Positions 1-7,709 are shown, numbered from the stretch's first letter. The stretch: DNA of 33,349 bases from Sedimentisphaerales bacterium (GCA_016936075.1 JAFGPS010000100.1:1-33349), one strand, 5' to 3'. Numbers and translations: made by a program. Notes: generated by a model from the sequence alone, not told the origin.

Positions 1-129
1 CATGTAAATGGTGAAATGAAACTCAGGGAAATTGCTCGATTGCAGAATGTATCGACAAGTACTGTCAAGGGAAGATATCGATATGGACTAAAGAAACTTC
101 GGTCGATTTTAAATGGGAGGTTACATTAA
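1..129 (+). CDS. ECF-type RNA polymerase sigma factor, C-terminal end (partial)
   Basis: The window opens inside a reading frame that ends at TAA 127-129. The 42 visible residues have the layout of sigma-70 region 4: a short helix, a turn, then a recognition helix (LREIARLQNVSTSTVKGRYR) and a basic helix ending in LKKLRSIL. In sigma factors this segment binds the -35 promoter element. The 5' part, with region 2, lies outside the window. The next gene starts directly after the stop codon, and its ribosome binding site (GGGAGG, 115-120) lies inside this gene, so the two are translationally coupled. The same sigma-plus-membrane-protein pairing recurs at 1224-2859. The sigma call is fairly safe from the region 4 pattern; the ECF subgroup is inferred from the context. 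Confidence 0.75.
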   Translation, partial: HVNGEMKLREIARLQNVSTSTVKGRYRYGLKKLRSILNGRLH

Positions 130-1047
130 ATGAGACCATCAGATAAAAATTTGCATAACGTTATTAAGAAAATGTTCTTCAAGGCAAGTCCTGAACTTGA
201 CAAGAATATCTGGCTCGAGACTTTACAGACACATAACGAGTTTCATGGAAAAGAAAATGAATCAGGAAAAATAAATGTTTGGAGAATAGCCATGAAAAAT
301 AACATAATCAAAATAGCGACCGCAGCTGTAATAATTATTGGAATATTACTTGCGATACATTATTCAGGTGGTTCGATAGACGTCTCAGGAGTTGTCTGGG
401 CGGATGTGCTAAAAAAAATAGAAAACAGCCGAGGTCTTATCCTTCGGGTTACTGAAATTCCATCTGGTGATTATAGCATATTATACAAGACGCCTGAATA
501 TTCCCGTTCAGATTATTATGCAGAAGGTCAACTTGTTAGAACATTTTATGATAATCACGACTTAATGATAGCTACCTCTGTCTGGTATGATTCAAAAAGG
601 TACATGTCACATCAATACACTCCCAATGATGGTTTTATGGAGCAGCCGGAGCATTGGCTAAATCCTATGTATTTAATCAATCAAATTCTATCCTGTAATT
701 ACAGAAAGCTTGAACCAACAATAATCGAAGGAGTGTTGTGTGAAGGTATTGAGACAACTGATCCTAATTTAATATTAAATACTGTGACTGAAGAAATGAT
801 GGAAGAAGAAGGTTCGAAAGAATTTGTTGATAGTCTGGAACTTCATATGAAATTATGGGTAGACTCCAAAACACAATACCCAGTTATGCTCGAGTGGAAA
901 ACAAAAGCAGTAATATTTGAAAAGGCATTGATAAATGAAAGTGTATCAAAGCAATTTCAGTGGGATGTCGATATAGATCCCAGTATTTTCGAGCCCAATA
1001 TACCTTCGGACTACAGGGATATAGCACCACGTGCGTTGAGACAATAA
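130..1047 (+). CDS. single-pass membrane protein paired with an ECF sigma factor (anti-sigma-like, LolA-like outer domain)
   Basis: The 305-residue product has an N-terminal part of about 55 residues, one membrane helix at about 58-77 (starting NIIKIATAAVIII), and a C-terminal part of about 225 residues that should lie outside the membrane. The outer part contains many short beta-like stretches and loosely recalls LolA-like lipoprotein-binding folds, which is inference only. The position directly behind a sigma gene and the topology suggest an anti-sigma or sensor role. I see no zinc-finger HxxxCxxC motif in the N-terminal part. It is related to the product of 1753-2859: both have Trp-Arg-Ile-x-Met-Lys just before the helix and a C-terminal pattern of W-[DN]-V...FEP-x-IP-x-DY. 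The start at 130 fits the GGGAGG at 115-120. A second Met at residue 55 just before the helix is a possible internal start but has no comparable site. Confidence 0.6.
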   Translation: MRPSDKNLHNVIKKMFFKASPELDKNIWLETLQTHNEFHGKENESGKINVWRIAMKNNIIKIATAAVIIIGILLAIHYSGGSIDVSGVVWADVLKKIENSRGLILRVTEIPSGDYSILYKTPEYSRSDYYAEGQLVRTFYDNHDLMIATSVWYDSKRYMSHQYTPNDGFMEQPEHWLNPMYLINQILSCNYRKLEPTIIEGVLCEGIETTDPNLILNTVTEEMMEEEGSKEFVDSLELHMKLWVDSKTQYPVMLEWKTKAVIFEKALINESVSKQFQWDVDIDPSIFEPNIPSDYRDIAPRALRQ

Positions 1048-1079
1048 ATGTAAATATGATAATACGTCAAATTAATTAT

Positions 1080-1109
1080 AAGCCGGGTTGAACAAGTCCG
1101 GCTTTTTTT
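1080..1109 (+). terminator. intrinsic terminator after the first sigma/membrane-protein module
   Basis: A perfect 7-base-pair stem (AAGCCGG 1080-1086 with CCGGCTT 1098-1104) is followed by a T run to 1109. It lies 33 bases after the stop of the preceding gene and separates the two sigma modules into independent transcripts. Confidence 0.85.
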
Positions 1110-1164
1110 ATGCGCTTTGGTGGACAAAAAATAATAAAAATATCAGAAAAATCAGAATTCATTT

Positions 1165-1190
1165 GAACTTCTTTGAATTTTTTGCATCTA
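1165..1190 (+). promoter_or_regulatory. possible ECF-type promoter of the second sigma gene
   Basis: GAACTT (1165-1170) and TCTA (1187-1190) are separated by 16 bases. This resembles the generic ECF promoter form with a GGAAC-like -35 and a TC-containing -10. It sits between the terminator at 1080-1109 and the sigma start at 1224, where an autoregulated promoter would be expected. No well-spaced vegetative pair was found here. The match is short and could be chance. Confidence 0.3.
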
Positions 1191-1223
1191 TACTTATGTG
1201 TTCGGGATTTTATTTGGGTATTT

Positions 1224-1760
1224 ATGGAATCAGAGAAACAAATTGAGAATATCGTAATTCGCTGTAAAAGCGGGCAAAGAGAGGCTTTTGAAGAGCTATT
1301 CGAGCATTATCAGCCCCGGCTGAAATACTATGTAAGGCGATTAAATTCGAATAGCGAGACAGATGATATCCTGCAGGATATATGGATGAAAGTTTTTCGC
1401 AAAATTCGTAAGCTCAAAGATAATAACTCTTTTGGAGTATGGCTTTATAGAATAGCAAGAAATGAGGTTTTTGGAAGGTTCAGGAAAAATGAAAAGTTTA
1501 TTGAATTGCCGGATGAACAGGAACTTACCGAACACAGTGACGATAATCACGAATTTTCCGCCGAAGACGCAAAACACTTACATAATGCCTTGAATAAAAT
1601 CCAGCCGTATCACAGAGAAGTCCTGACGCTCTTTTTTATCGAGCAAATGACTTATCAGCAAATTGCGGAAGTTATCGGTTGCAGTATAGGGACAGTCAGG
1701 TCACGAATATTTTACGCAAAACAATCTCTTCGTAAAGAAATGGAGAGTAACAATGGATAA
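1224..1760 (+). CDS. ECF-type RNA polymerase sigma factor
   Basis: The product is about 178 residues, normal for an ECF sigma factor. Region 2 spans about residues 12-85, with the typical AFEELFEHY helix, the DILQDIWMKVF core-binding helix and the WLYRIARNEV segment for the -10 element. Region 4 spans about 118-172, with the HREVLTLFFIEQMTYQQIAE helix, then IGCSIGTVRSRIFYAK. I chose ATG 1224 because homology begins there; an upstream in-frame TTG at 1173 would add 17 unrelated residues. There is no strong ribosome binding site before 1224. The stop codon overlaps the start of the next gene by 8 bases, so the two are coupled. The pair probably forms a sigma factor with its membrane-bound regulator; the signal sensed is unknown. 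Confidence 0.9.
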   Translation: MESEKQIENIVIRCKSGQREAFEELFEHYQPRLKYYVRRLNSNSETDDILQDIWMKVFRKIRKLKDNNSFGVWLYRIARNEVFGRFRKNEKFIELPDEQELTEHSDDNHEFSAEDAKHLHNALNKIQPYHREVLTLFFIEQMTYQQIAEVIGCSIGTVRSRIFYAKQSLRKEMESNNG

Positions 1761-2859
1761 AAATAAAAAATTATCAGAAGAACTTTTAAAAGCCGACTCT
1801 ATAGATCCCGCAAATATCCCTGATTCCGAACACAAAATGTTCGAGCAGTTGCTCGATAAACATCTTAATTCAGGAAAATCAAAGCAGGTTATATGGAGAA
1901 TAATCATGAAAAGTAACATAAGCAAACTGGCCGCTGCAGCAGTGATAATTATCTCAGTATTCATGGGTATAAATTTTCTTGGTGGTTCAAGTGTTGCGTT
2001 AGCCGACGTTGCTAAAAAACTTGAACAGGTTACAAACGGTGTCTTTAAAAAGACCACTACTACTTATTCGCTTAAAAATAACAATAAAGATGAATTTGAT
2101 TCTTTAACATATTATGCAGATGGTGTTATGTTAGAAAATATGTATCGTGATAACAAATTGATCTATCAGGTATATGTTACGTTTTTGAAAGGAGTTCTTG
2201 TCAATATAGATCACCAGAAAAAGGAATACGGTAAGATAGAACTGAATAATGAGGATATACAGGAATTTTCTCAGCTTAGTCCGGGGAATATTGTTAATCT
2301 TTTACTGTCAAAAGGTGAATATAAAAGGATTGGAAGAAAGGCCGTAGATGGAATTCTTTCTGATGGTTTTGAATTTAACGACAAAAGAATAATGCTGAGT
2401 TTTGACAAAAACAATATCGAAGATGTCACTATTCATCTCTGGGTTGATGTGAAAACTGTTTTGCCGGTACGCTTCGAGATTAGTGGTATTGTTCAAAACA
2501 CCTTAAAAGCTAATGTGATTATGTATGAGCCCCAGTGGAATGTTGAACTTGAGGATGATTTTTTTGAGCCGAAGATCCCTGAGGACTATATATTGCCTGA
2601 GGAGCGTGGTTATGTCGGAATAAATCTTCAGAATTGGCCTGATATTAAGGTAAGTCCCGGAATGCCGGCAGGAAAAGCCGGAATCAAAGATGGAGACATT
2701 ATCTTAAAAATTAATGATAATATTATAACTGAGAGTACTACTTATTCTGATGCGATGGATATGCTTTGGGGAAAGATTGGTGAAAAAGATATCATTATTG
2801 TACAGAGAGGCGAGCAAACTTTAACTTTCGAAGTGGAAAAAGCTCCTTTGCCGAAATAA
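1753..2859 (+). CDS. single-pass membrane protein with C-terminal PDZ domain, paired with an ECF sigma factor
   Basis: The 368-residue product has an N-terminal segment of about 55 residues, a membrane helix at about 58-74 preceded by WRIIMKSN, an outer beta-rich domain to about residue 275, and a PDZ-like domain at about 283-365. The PDZ part shows the carboxylate-loop-like GYVGINL stretch, then SPGMPAGKAGIKDGDIILKI, typical of PDZ domains in bacterial proteases. It is related to the protein at 130-1047 over the first about 280 residues, but that one lacks the PDZ. It overlaps the sigma gene by 8 bases. PDZ domains bind protein C termini, so this protein may sense misfolded or unassembled envelope proteins, or dock to a protease. 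That is inference. The anti-sigma role is also inferred from operon position and topology, as no known anti-sigma motif is visible. Confidence 0.65.
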   Translation: MDKNKKLSEELLKADSIDPANIPDSEHKMFEQLLDKHLNSGKSKQVIWRIIMKSNISKLAAAAVIIISVFMGINFLGGSSVALADVAKKLEQVTNGVFKKTTTTYSLKNNNKDEFDSLTYYADGVMLENMYRDNKLIYQVYVTFLKGVLVNIDHQKKEYGKIELNNEDIQEFSQLSPGNIVNLLLSKGEYKRIGRKAVDGILSDGFEFNDKRIMLSFDKNNIEDVTIHLWVDVKTVLPVRFEISGIVQNTLKANVIMYEPQWNVELEDDFFEPKIPEDYILPEERGYVGINLQNWPDIKVSPGMPAGKAGIKDGDIILKINDNIITESTTYSDAMDMLWGKIGEKDIIIVQRGEQTLTFEVEKAPLPK

Positions 2860-2955
2860 TTAGTTTTCATTATTTTCCTTCATATTTTATAATAATCTGA
2901 TTCTTATGGGTTAAAGTAAAATTCAGGAAATATGAAAACTTGAAAGGGAGAAACT

Positions 2956-3861
2956 ATGGTTAAAAAAGCTCAATATCCAATTGGTTTTGCAAATTCACTT
3001 TCGAGACGGGATTTATTGAAAAAGGCGGCTATAGGTGCGGCTGTCTTTGGGGGTATGTCTGATTATGTTCTTGCTGATTCAGATAGCGTAGCCAAGCCGC
3101 CGGAGTATGATTTTCCTGTTGTTGATTATCATGTTCATTTATATCATGATCCCCAAAAGGCGGCTGATTTATCAAAAAGCAGAGGTGTCAAATTCGGTAT
3201 AGTCGAACATACCGAACGTGGTTATAACGTGGAAGATGACACGGCTCTAAAGAAATATATCGAGACACTTAAAAAGTATCCTGTATATATTGGCTTGCAG
3301 CCTTTGCATGTAGGTTGGTCAAAGAATTTTTCCGTAGAGTTACTATCTCAGCTTGATTATGTTTTAATGGATGCTCTGACAATGCCGCAGGAAGATAGGA
3401 GTTGGCGTGCTATTGATAGTTCAAACTTTAGAGTCAATGATAAAGAATCCTTTATGAAAAAGTATGTCGATTTTAATATGCAAATTCTCACGACAGAACC
3501 GATAGATATCTTTGGCTGGACAACGTTTCTCCCTAAAGATATTGCAGAAGATTACGATGCTCTCTGGACCGATGATATAATGCGAATGATGATTGATACT
3601 GCTGTAAAAAAAGACATTGCATTTGAAATCAACGAATCCGCTAAGGTACCGAAATTAAAGTTCGTAAAAATGGCCAAAGAAGCAGGTGCAAAATTTACTT
3701 TTGGAAGTGACAGTCATCAAGGCATTCAAGCGGGAATAATGACCTATGGTCTTGAACTCGCAAAACAAGCAGGCTTAACCAAAGAAGATATGTTTGTCCT
3801 GAAACCCGATGGTAAAAAAGCTGTTCAAAGATTCTTTAAGAAAAAAGAGGAAACTTCTTAA
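2956..3861 (+). CDS. Tat-exported PHP-domain phosphoesterase-like protein
   Basis: The 301-residue product begins with a twin-arginine signal: SRRDLLKKA at residues 16-24, a hydrophobic stretch (IGAAVFGG), and a likely cleavage near VLADS (residues 38-42). The mature part has PHP-domain metal-binding motifs: DYHVHLYHD (residues 57-65) as the HxH motif, GIVEHTE (81-87), a FEINES strand (about 223-228) and GSDSH (250-254). PHP domains are metal-dependent phosphoesterases such as histidinol phosphatase, but export by Tat suggests a periplasmic substrate and not histidine synthesis. Folding with metals in the cytoplasm before export would explain use of Tat. The start at 2956 is preceded by AAGGGAG. 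It is convergent with murD, with only 9 bases between stops. The substrate is unknown. Confidence 0.75.
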   Translation: MVKKAQYPIGFANSLSRRDLLKKAAIGAAVFGGMSDYVLADSDSVAKPPEYDFPVVDYHVHLYHDPQKAADLSKSRGVKFGIVEHTERGYNVEDDTALKKYIETLKKYPVYIGLQPLHVGWSKNFSVELLSQLDYVLMDALTMPQEDRSWRAIDSSNFRVNDKESFMKKYVDFNMQILTTEPIDIFGWTTFLPKDIAEDYDALWTDDIMRMMIDTAVKKDIAFEINESAKVPKLKFVKMAKEAGAKFTFGSDSHQGIQAGIMTYGLELAKQAGLTKEDMFVLKPDGKKAVQRFFKKKEETS

Positions 3862-3870
3862 TCCTTTTTA

Positions 3871-5256
3871 TTAAAGTGACTTTACAAGCTCAGTAAATTG
3901 ATGGCCGCGTTGTTCGTAGTTTTCGAACATGTCATAGCTTGCACAGGCGGGACTTAGGAGAATAACGTCACCTGATTCTGCATACCTATTAGCTAATGCT
4001 ACAGCGTCGGAAAGAGAATTTGCTGTGGTAGTTTTTAGTTTTGAGTTTTTGGTTTTAAGTTTTTCTTCAATTGACTTAGCAATTATTGGTGCGGTTTGGC
4101 CGATTAGGATTACGGCTTTGGTTTTATCTACGATTATTTCAGCTATTTTATCAAAAGGTAAATGTTTGTCGTGGCCGCCTGCGATTAGAATTATCGGTTT
4201 GTCAAATGCGTTGAGAGCAGTAATTGTACCTTCAGGTGTAGTTGCTTTAGAATCGTTGAACCATTGTACGCCGTTCTTGTCTTCAACTAATTCCAGTCTA
4301 TGTGGTAATGCTTTGAAATCTGGAAGTGATTTTTTAATGCTTTCATCAGTCACTCCGAAATTTCTAATAATAGCCATCGCGGCCGCGAGATTCGAAAGAT
4401 TTGCTCGACCAGGCAATTTATAACAATCCCGGATTTCTTGTGTGACATCATCTGCCGAAAATTTGATACAGATTCTGCCTTTATCATTTTTGTATTTTTC
4501 GTACCATGTACAAGCGATTTCATCTTCTGTATTAAAAATTGAAATTGCTGGATTATTTTCATTGAGTTTCTGAAACTTGATGATATGTTCTTTTGCGGTA
4601 CAATATTTTTCAAATGTCCCGTATCTATCAAGATGATTCGGCGTAAGGTTAGTAAGTAATGCAATATCAGGTGCTCTTTTATATTTCGCCAATTGCTCGA
4701 TTTGAAAACTTGATAATTCTATTACAACTAAATCATCTGATTTGATTTTATCCAGAGCGGTAAGAAATGGTTGATTTCCAATATTACCTGTAAGCCAGAC
4801 AGTTTCGTAGTTTGTCACTCGTCGCTCGTCGCTTGTGTTTCTGAGAAGATGTGCTGTAAGTGAAGTTGTTGTACTCTTGCCGTTTGCGCCGGTGATTCCA
4901 ATTGTTTTAGCCGGGCATAGCTCGAAGAAAATATTTATCTGCGACGTGACAAGTTTTCCCGATTCACGGGCAATTTGAAGGAACTTGTTATCTTCTGGTA
5001 CGGCGGGATTTGCTATGATAATATCTGATGTCTCGAAATCTTCTGGTTCATGCGAACCAAGATGAAATTCGATATTTGATATTCCATAAAGTTCTTCAAT
5101 AGAATTGCTAAGCTTTTGAGGTTGCGCCAAATCGGTAACAATGACTTTTGCGCCAGCCGAAGCGGCGAACTGCGCGGCATCTACGCCGCCTCCGAAGCGG
5201 CCAAGACCCATTACTACAACTGTCTTTCCTTCAAAATAAGTTTCAGAAGATGACAT
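3871..5256 (-). CDS. murD: UDP-N-acetylmuramoyl-L-alanine--D-glutamate ligase MurD
   Basis: MurD adds D-glutamate to UDP-MurNAc-L-Ala in cytoplasmic peptidoglycan precursor synthesis. The 461-residue product has an N-terminal Rossmann-like domain (VVVMGLGRFGGG, residues 13-24), the ATP-binding loop GITGANGKSTT (120-130), the ELSSFQIEQL and NLTPNHLDRYGTFEKY segments of the Mur ligase core, FNDSKATTPEGT (333-344) and the C-terminal SPACASYDMFENYEQRGHQF (435-454). Two stretches look added compared with the usual family pattern: residues about 140-153 and about 399-411. Both are encoded by DNA resembling dispersed repeats (listed separately). The catalytic motifs are intact, so the protein is probably functional. 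It follows the lipoprotein gene on the same strand, and its start has GGAAG upstream. Confidence 0.95.
   Translation of the reverse strand: MSSSETYFEGKTVVVMGLGRFGGGVDAAQFAASAGAKVIVTDLAQPQKLSNSIEELYGISNIEFHLGSHEPEDFETSDIIIANPAVPEDNKFLQIARESGKLVTSQINIFFELCPAKTIGITGANGKSTTTSLTAHLLRNTSDERRVTNYETVWLTGNIGNQPFLTALDKIKSDDLVVIELSSFQIEQLAKYKRAPDIALLTNLTPNHLDRYGTFEKYCTAKEHIIKFQKLNENNPAISIFNTEDEIACTWYEKYKNDKGRICIKFSADDVTQEIRDCYKLPGRANLSNLAAAMAIIRNFGVTDESIKKSLPDFKALPHRLELVEDKNGVQWFNDSKATTPEGTITALNAFDKPIILIAGGHDKHLPFDKIAEIIVDKTKAVILIGQTAPIIAKSIEEKLKTKNSKLKTTTANSLSDAVALANRYAESGDVILLSPACASYDMFENYEQRGHQFTELVKSL
4024..4062 (-). repeat. in-frame simple repeat within murD
   Basis: On the plus strand this stretch is a run of related units (gtttttagttttgag, then tttttggttttaag). 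On the murD strand it encodes KLKTKNSKLKTTT, residues about 399-411, a polar insertion in the C-terminal domain between the AKSIEE helix and the ANSLSDAV segment. The unit is short and degenerate. I infer that it is an expanded or inserted repeat tolerated in a surface loop. Confidence 0.45.
4798..4839 (-). repeat. dispersed-repeat copy inserted in frame in murD
   Basis: The plus strand contains gtcactcgtcgctcgtcgct (4814-4833), which matches the block at 15452-15473 upstream of hisG at 20 of 22 positions when extended by two bases (TG). Here it is read through in frame and encodes residues about 140-153 (NTSDERRVTNYETV) of MurD, between AHLLR and WLTGNIG, where the family normally has only a short turn. 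The most economical reading is a repeat insertion that kept the frame. Confidence 0.6.
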
Positions 5257-5295
5257 CCATGCTCACTTCCAGGCAAAAATGAAATATTAAAAATC

Positions 5296-6735
5296 TTATT
5301 CTTCTTTTGAAGCTTCGATAACTTTTTCAAGTTCTGCGCGAATATCAATATCCATATCTACGTCTTCTATGTGTACTATATTCTTTTTATCAAAAATTAT
5401 TGCATATGGAACAGGTTTGTTGAAAGCAAGATCGTTATCAATATCATATATGCAATGTCGTAAAGTGTTTAAGCCGGACTTCTCTACAGCTTCTTCCCAT
5501 TTACTACGGTTACAATCTGTACTCATTGCGACAAATACGATATCTTCATTGTCTTTATATTCCTCAGCAAGCGAATTGAGTTTTGATATTTTCTCCCGGC
5601 TTGGAGGGTATGATGAAGACCATGCTTCGATAACAGCAATTTTTCCCCACAATTCTTGTATTGAACCTGATTGGCCATCCTTCCAATGAACTTTAAAATC
5701 AGGGATAGCATATTCGACAAATATTTTCTCATTCAGTTTGCCTATGATAAAATCTATCCATAAAGTTGAATCTTTCTTCAGATATTTTGGGAGAAGGTTT
5801 ATGCTGCCGCCGACATTTTTTATTAATACATTAATATCCGGTTGAACACCTTTGAACTCGAAATTTCCATTGGAATCGGAAGTGGCTTCTGGATAGTACA
5901 AATCAAATCTTGGACCTTCATCGTTAATCGGAATCAGCTTTATTATCTCATTCGAAAGAGGCTCTCCCGCTGAATTATATGTCACACCCTTAATAGTTAC
6001 GTCACCATCTTCAACGGTAGTATCAAGTAATGGAAACTCAGCTTCGAGGCGATTAGCTTTCCCCTGTTCGATTTCGATAAAGCGTTTATCGTAAAGAAAC
6101 TGTGACCTGGCATCAATGTTTTCTTTCGCTTGTAAAGATTGTGCCCACAGTTGAAAAGTGCCTTTAGCCAGTCCTTCAACCTTTATTACTTTAGGTTCTT
6201 CAATTCTTTTAACTACTCCGAAATCCATCAAAGCAAGTTTACCATTTCTCATAGCTTTTTTGGAAAGCATCAAAACCCCAGGAAAAACATCAATACCTTC
6301 TTTGGGTTTACTTATATCGTATTCGAGAGTTACAGGCATACCCGGTGAGAAAGTGACATCGAGACCATTTTTTGCTTCAAATGGATCCGAGCAATAGCCG
6401 AATAATTTATTGTCTTTAACTATCCATCCAATTACATATGATTCTCCTGACTTTAATACAGCTATCCATATATTATCTGTTCCTGGTACCTGTTTAACTT
6501 CCTCTGATGAGCCAATGTTCTCGAAGAAAGCACATGTGGTGTCATTTGCTGCAACGACTTTTGGTATACCGGGTAATGTTTCACCTTCAAGTTTCAAAGT
6601 GACAATTGCGGTTTCCTCAGGAGAATATTTACTTTCAATTTTTATATCTAAATTCGTAGGTGACTTTTCTTTTGGTGTACAAGAAAAGCAGAATAAACAG
6701 ATTAAACAAAGATATACTAAAGTTTTTATATTCAT
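5296..6735 (-). CDS. lipoprotein with carboxypeptidase-regulatory-like middle and TlpA/thioredoxin-like C-terminal domain lacking CxxC
   Basis: The 479-residue product starts with a lipoprotein signal: a hydrophobic stretch and the lipobox FCFSC, with the lipidated Cys at residue 19. A middle segment (starting VTIKGVTYNSAGEPLSNEII, ending in GNFEFKGVQPD) resembles a carboxypeptidase regulatory-like beta-sandwich. The last about 140 residues resemble a TlpA/AhpC-type thioredoxin fold: IAVIEAWSSSYPPSREKISKL, later FVAMSTDCN and the cis-Pro-like PVPYAIIFD. The usual WCxxC active site is replaced by WSSSYPPS, so disulfide exchange at the normal site is not possible. Many planctomycete envelope proteins combine such domains. 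GGAGG (plus-strand complement at 6746-6750) precedes the start. It lies between menG and murD on the same strand. Its role is unknown, perhaps structural or in binding. Confidence 0.7.
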   Translation of the reverse strand: MNIKTLVYLCLICLFCFSCTPKEKSPTNLDIKIESKYSPEETAIVTLKLEGETLPGIPKVVAANDTTCAFFENIGSSEEVKQVPGTDNIWIAVLKSGESYVIGWIVKDNKLFGYCSDPFEAKNGLDVTFSPGMPVTLEYDISKPKEGIDVFPGVLMLSKKAMRNGKLALMDFGVVKRIEEPKVIKVEGLAKGTFQLWAQSLQAKENIDARSQFLYDKRFIEIEQGKANRLEAEFPLLDTTVEDGDVTIKGVTYNSAGEPLSNEIIKLIPINDEGPRFDLYYPEATSDSNGNFEFKGVQPDINVLIKNVGGSINLLPKYLKKDSTLWIDFIIGKLNEKIFVEYAIPDFKVHWKDGQSGSIQELWGKIAVIEAWSSSYPPSREKISKLNSLAEEYKDNEDIVFVAMSTDCNRSKWEEAVEKSGLNTLRHCIYDIDNDLAFNKPVPYAIIFDKKNIVHIEDVDMDIDIRAELEKVIEASKEE

Positions 6736-6923
6736 ATTATGAATACCTCCAGATTTATAAAAAAAATATCCGGTTAATTATATAATAAATATTTAGTTTT
6801 GTTATTTTTGTAAATCCTTATTGTACAAGATTTAGCATTAAAAAACAATCAAAAACATATTCTTATACATCGAGTAGAAAATCAGCAATCTTAAGTCGAA
6901 AATTCTTATACAGACAAGGAACA

Positions 6924-7649
6924 TTAGCTATTAATTTTTGAGCCTTGATAAATACAGGCAATTCCAAAAGCTAATGGAGTGGCTGTAATATTTTTAAATC
7001 CTGTTTTTTGCATCAGGGATGAAAATTCCTTCATATTGTGGAATTCTTCAATACTCGTATTCAAATATCTATAGGCTTTCTTGTCTCCGGAAACAAAACG
7101 ACCGATAAAAGGGACCCAAATTCTGAGATAAAGGATATAAAGAAATTTTATCAATCTATTCGAAGGAATAGAAAATTCAAGTATTAGAGCGGTACCGTTC
7201 TTATTTAACAAACGAAATATCTCTGAAAGAGTTTTTGGAGAATCTGGTGTATTTCTTATCCCAAAACCCATTGTGATTAGATCGTACGTATTATCGGGCA
7301 AACCGCTTGAATCAGCATCTGAACGAATGAGTTTAACTTTCTGTGACAAGTTGTATGCAGCAATTTTTTTCTTACAAATTGCCAGCATATTTTCAGAAAT
7401 GTCCAGTCCAATGGCTTCCGTTATATTTGGATTTTTCCGTAAAATAGCAATTAATAAATCACCAGTTCCTGTTGCAAGATCAAGGATTTTCAATTGCTTT
7501 TTTTTCTCAACCATACCGGCAAGTCTGGTACGCCAGAAAAAATCCATTCCGAATGATAATATATGATTCAGCTTATCATAAACAGTTGCAATCCTATCGA
7601 ACATAAGACAAACTGAATTCTTAGATGACTGTCTTGAGACAGATTCCAT
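6924..7649 (-). CDS. menG: demethylmenaquinone methyltransferase (MenG/UbiE family)
   Basis: This enzyme methylates demethylmenaquinone with S-adenosylmethionine, the last step of menaquinone synthesis. The 241-residue product has the family signature near the N terminus (MFDRIATVYDKLNHILSFG, residues 16-34), SAM-binding motif I LDLATGTGDLL (about 55-65), motif II region IGLDISENML, the FGIRNTPD segment and an EFSIP motif after GTALIL. Length fits the family. The ubiquinone homologue UbiE is nearly identical in pattern; menaquinone is the likelier quinone for an anaerobic or facultative planctomycete. It lies between pyrF and the lipoprotein gene, with 188 bases before the latter, and a strong hairpin separates it from pyrF. 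Confidence 0.9.
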   Translation of the reverse strand: MESVSRQSSKNSVCLMFDRIATVYDKLNHILSFGMDFFWRTRLAGMVEKKKQLKILDLATGTGDLLIAILRKNPNITEAIGLDISENMLAICKKKIAAYNLSQKVKLIRSDADSSGLPDNTYDLITMGFGIRNTPDSPKTLSEIFRLLNKNGTALILEFSIPSNRLIKFLYILYLRIWVPFIGRFVSGDKKAYRYLNTSIEEFHNMKEFSSLMQKTGFKNITATPLAFGIACIYQGSKINS

Positions 7650-7664
7650 AATTTAAGGGTATAC

Positions 7665-7699
7665 GGATTAGCGAATCATGGTTCACGGTTCGCTAATCC
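7665..7699. repeat. 11-base-pair perfect inverted repeat between pyrF and menG
   Basis: GGATTAGCGAA (7665-7675) pairs exactly with TTCGCTAATCC (7689-7699) around a 13-base loop. It is in the 60-base gap between pyrF and menG, both on the minus strand. No T run follows on either strand, so it is unlikely to be a classical intrinsic terminator. It could stabilise mRNA ends or belong to the family of palindromic intergenic repeats seen elsewhere in this window. Confidence 0.7.
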
Positions 7700-7709
7700 A
7701 TTATTACAA

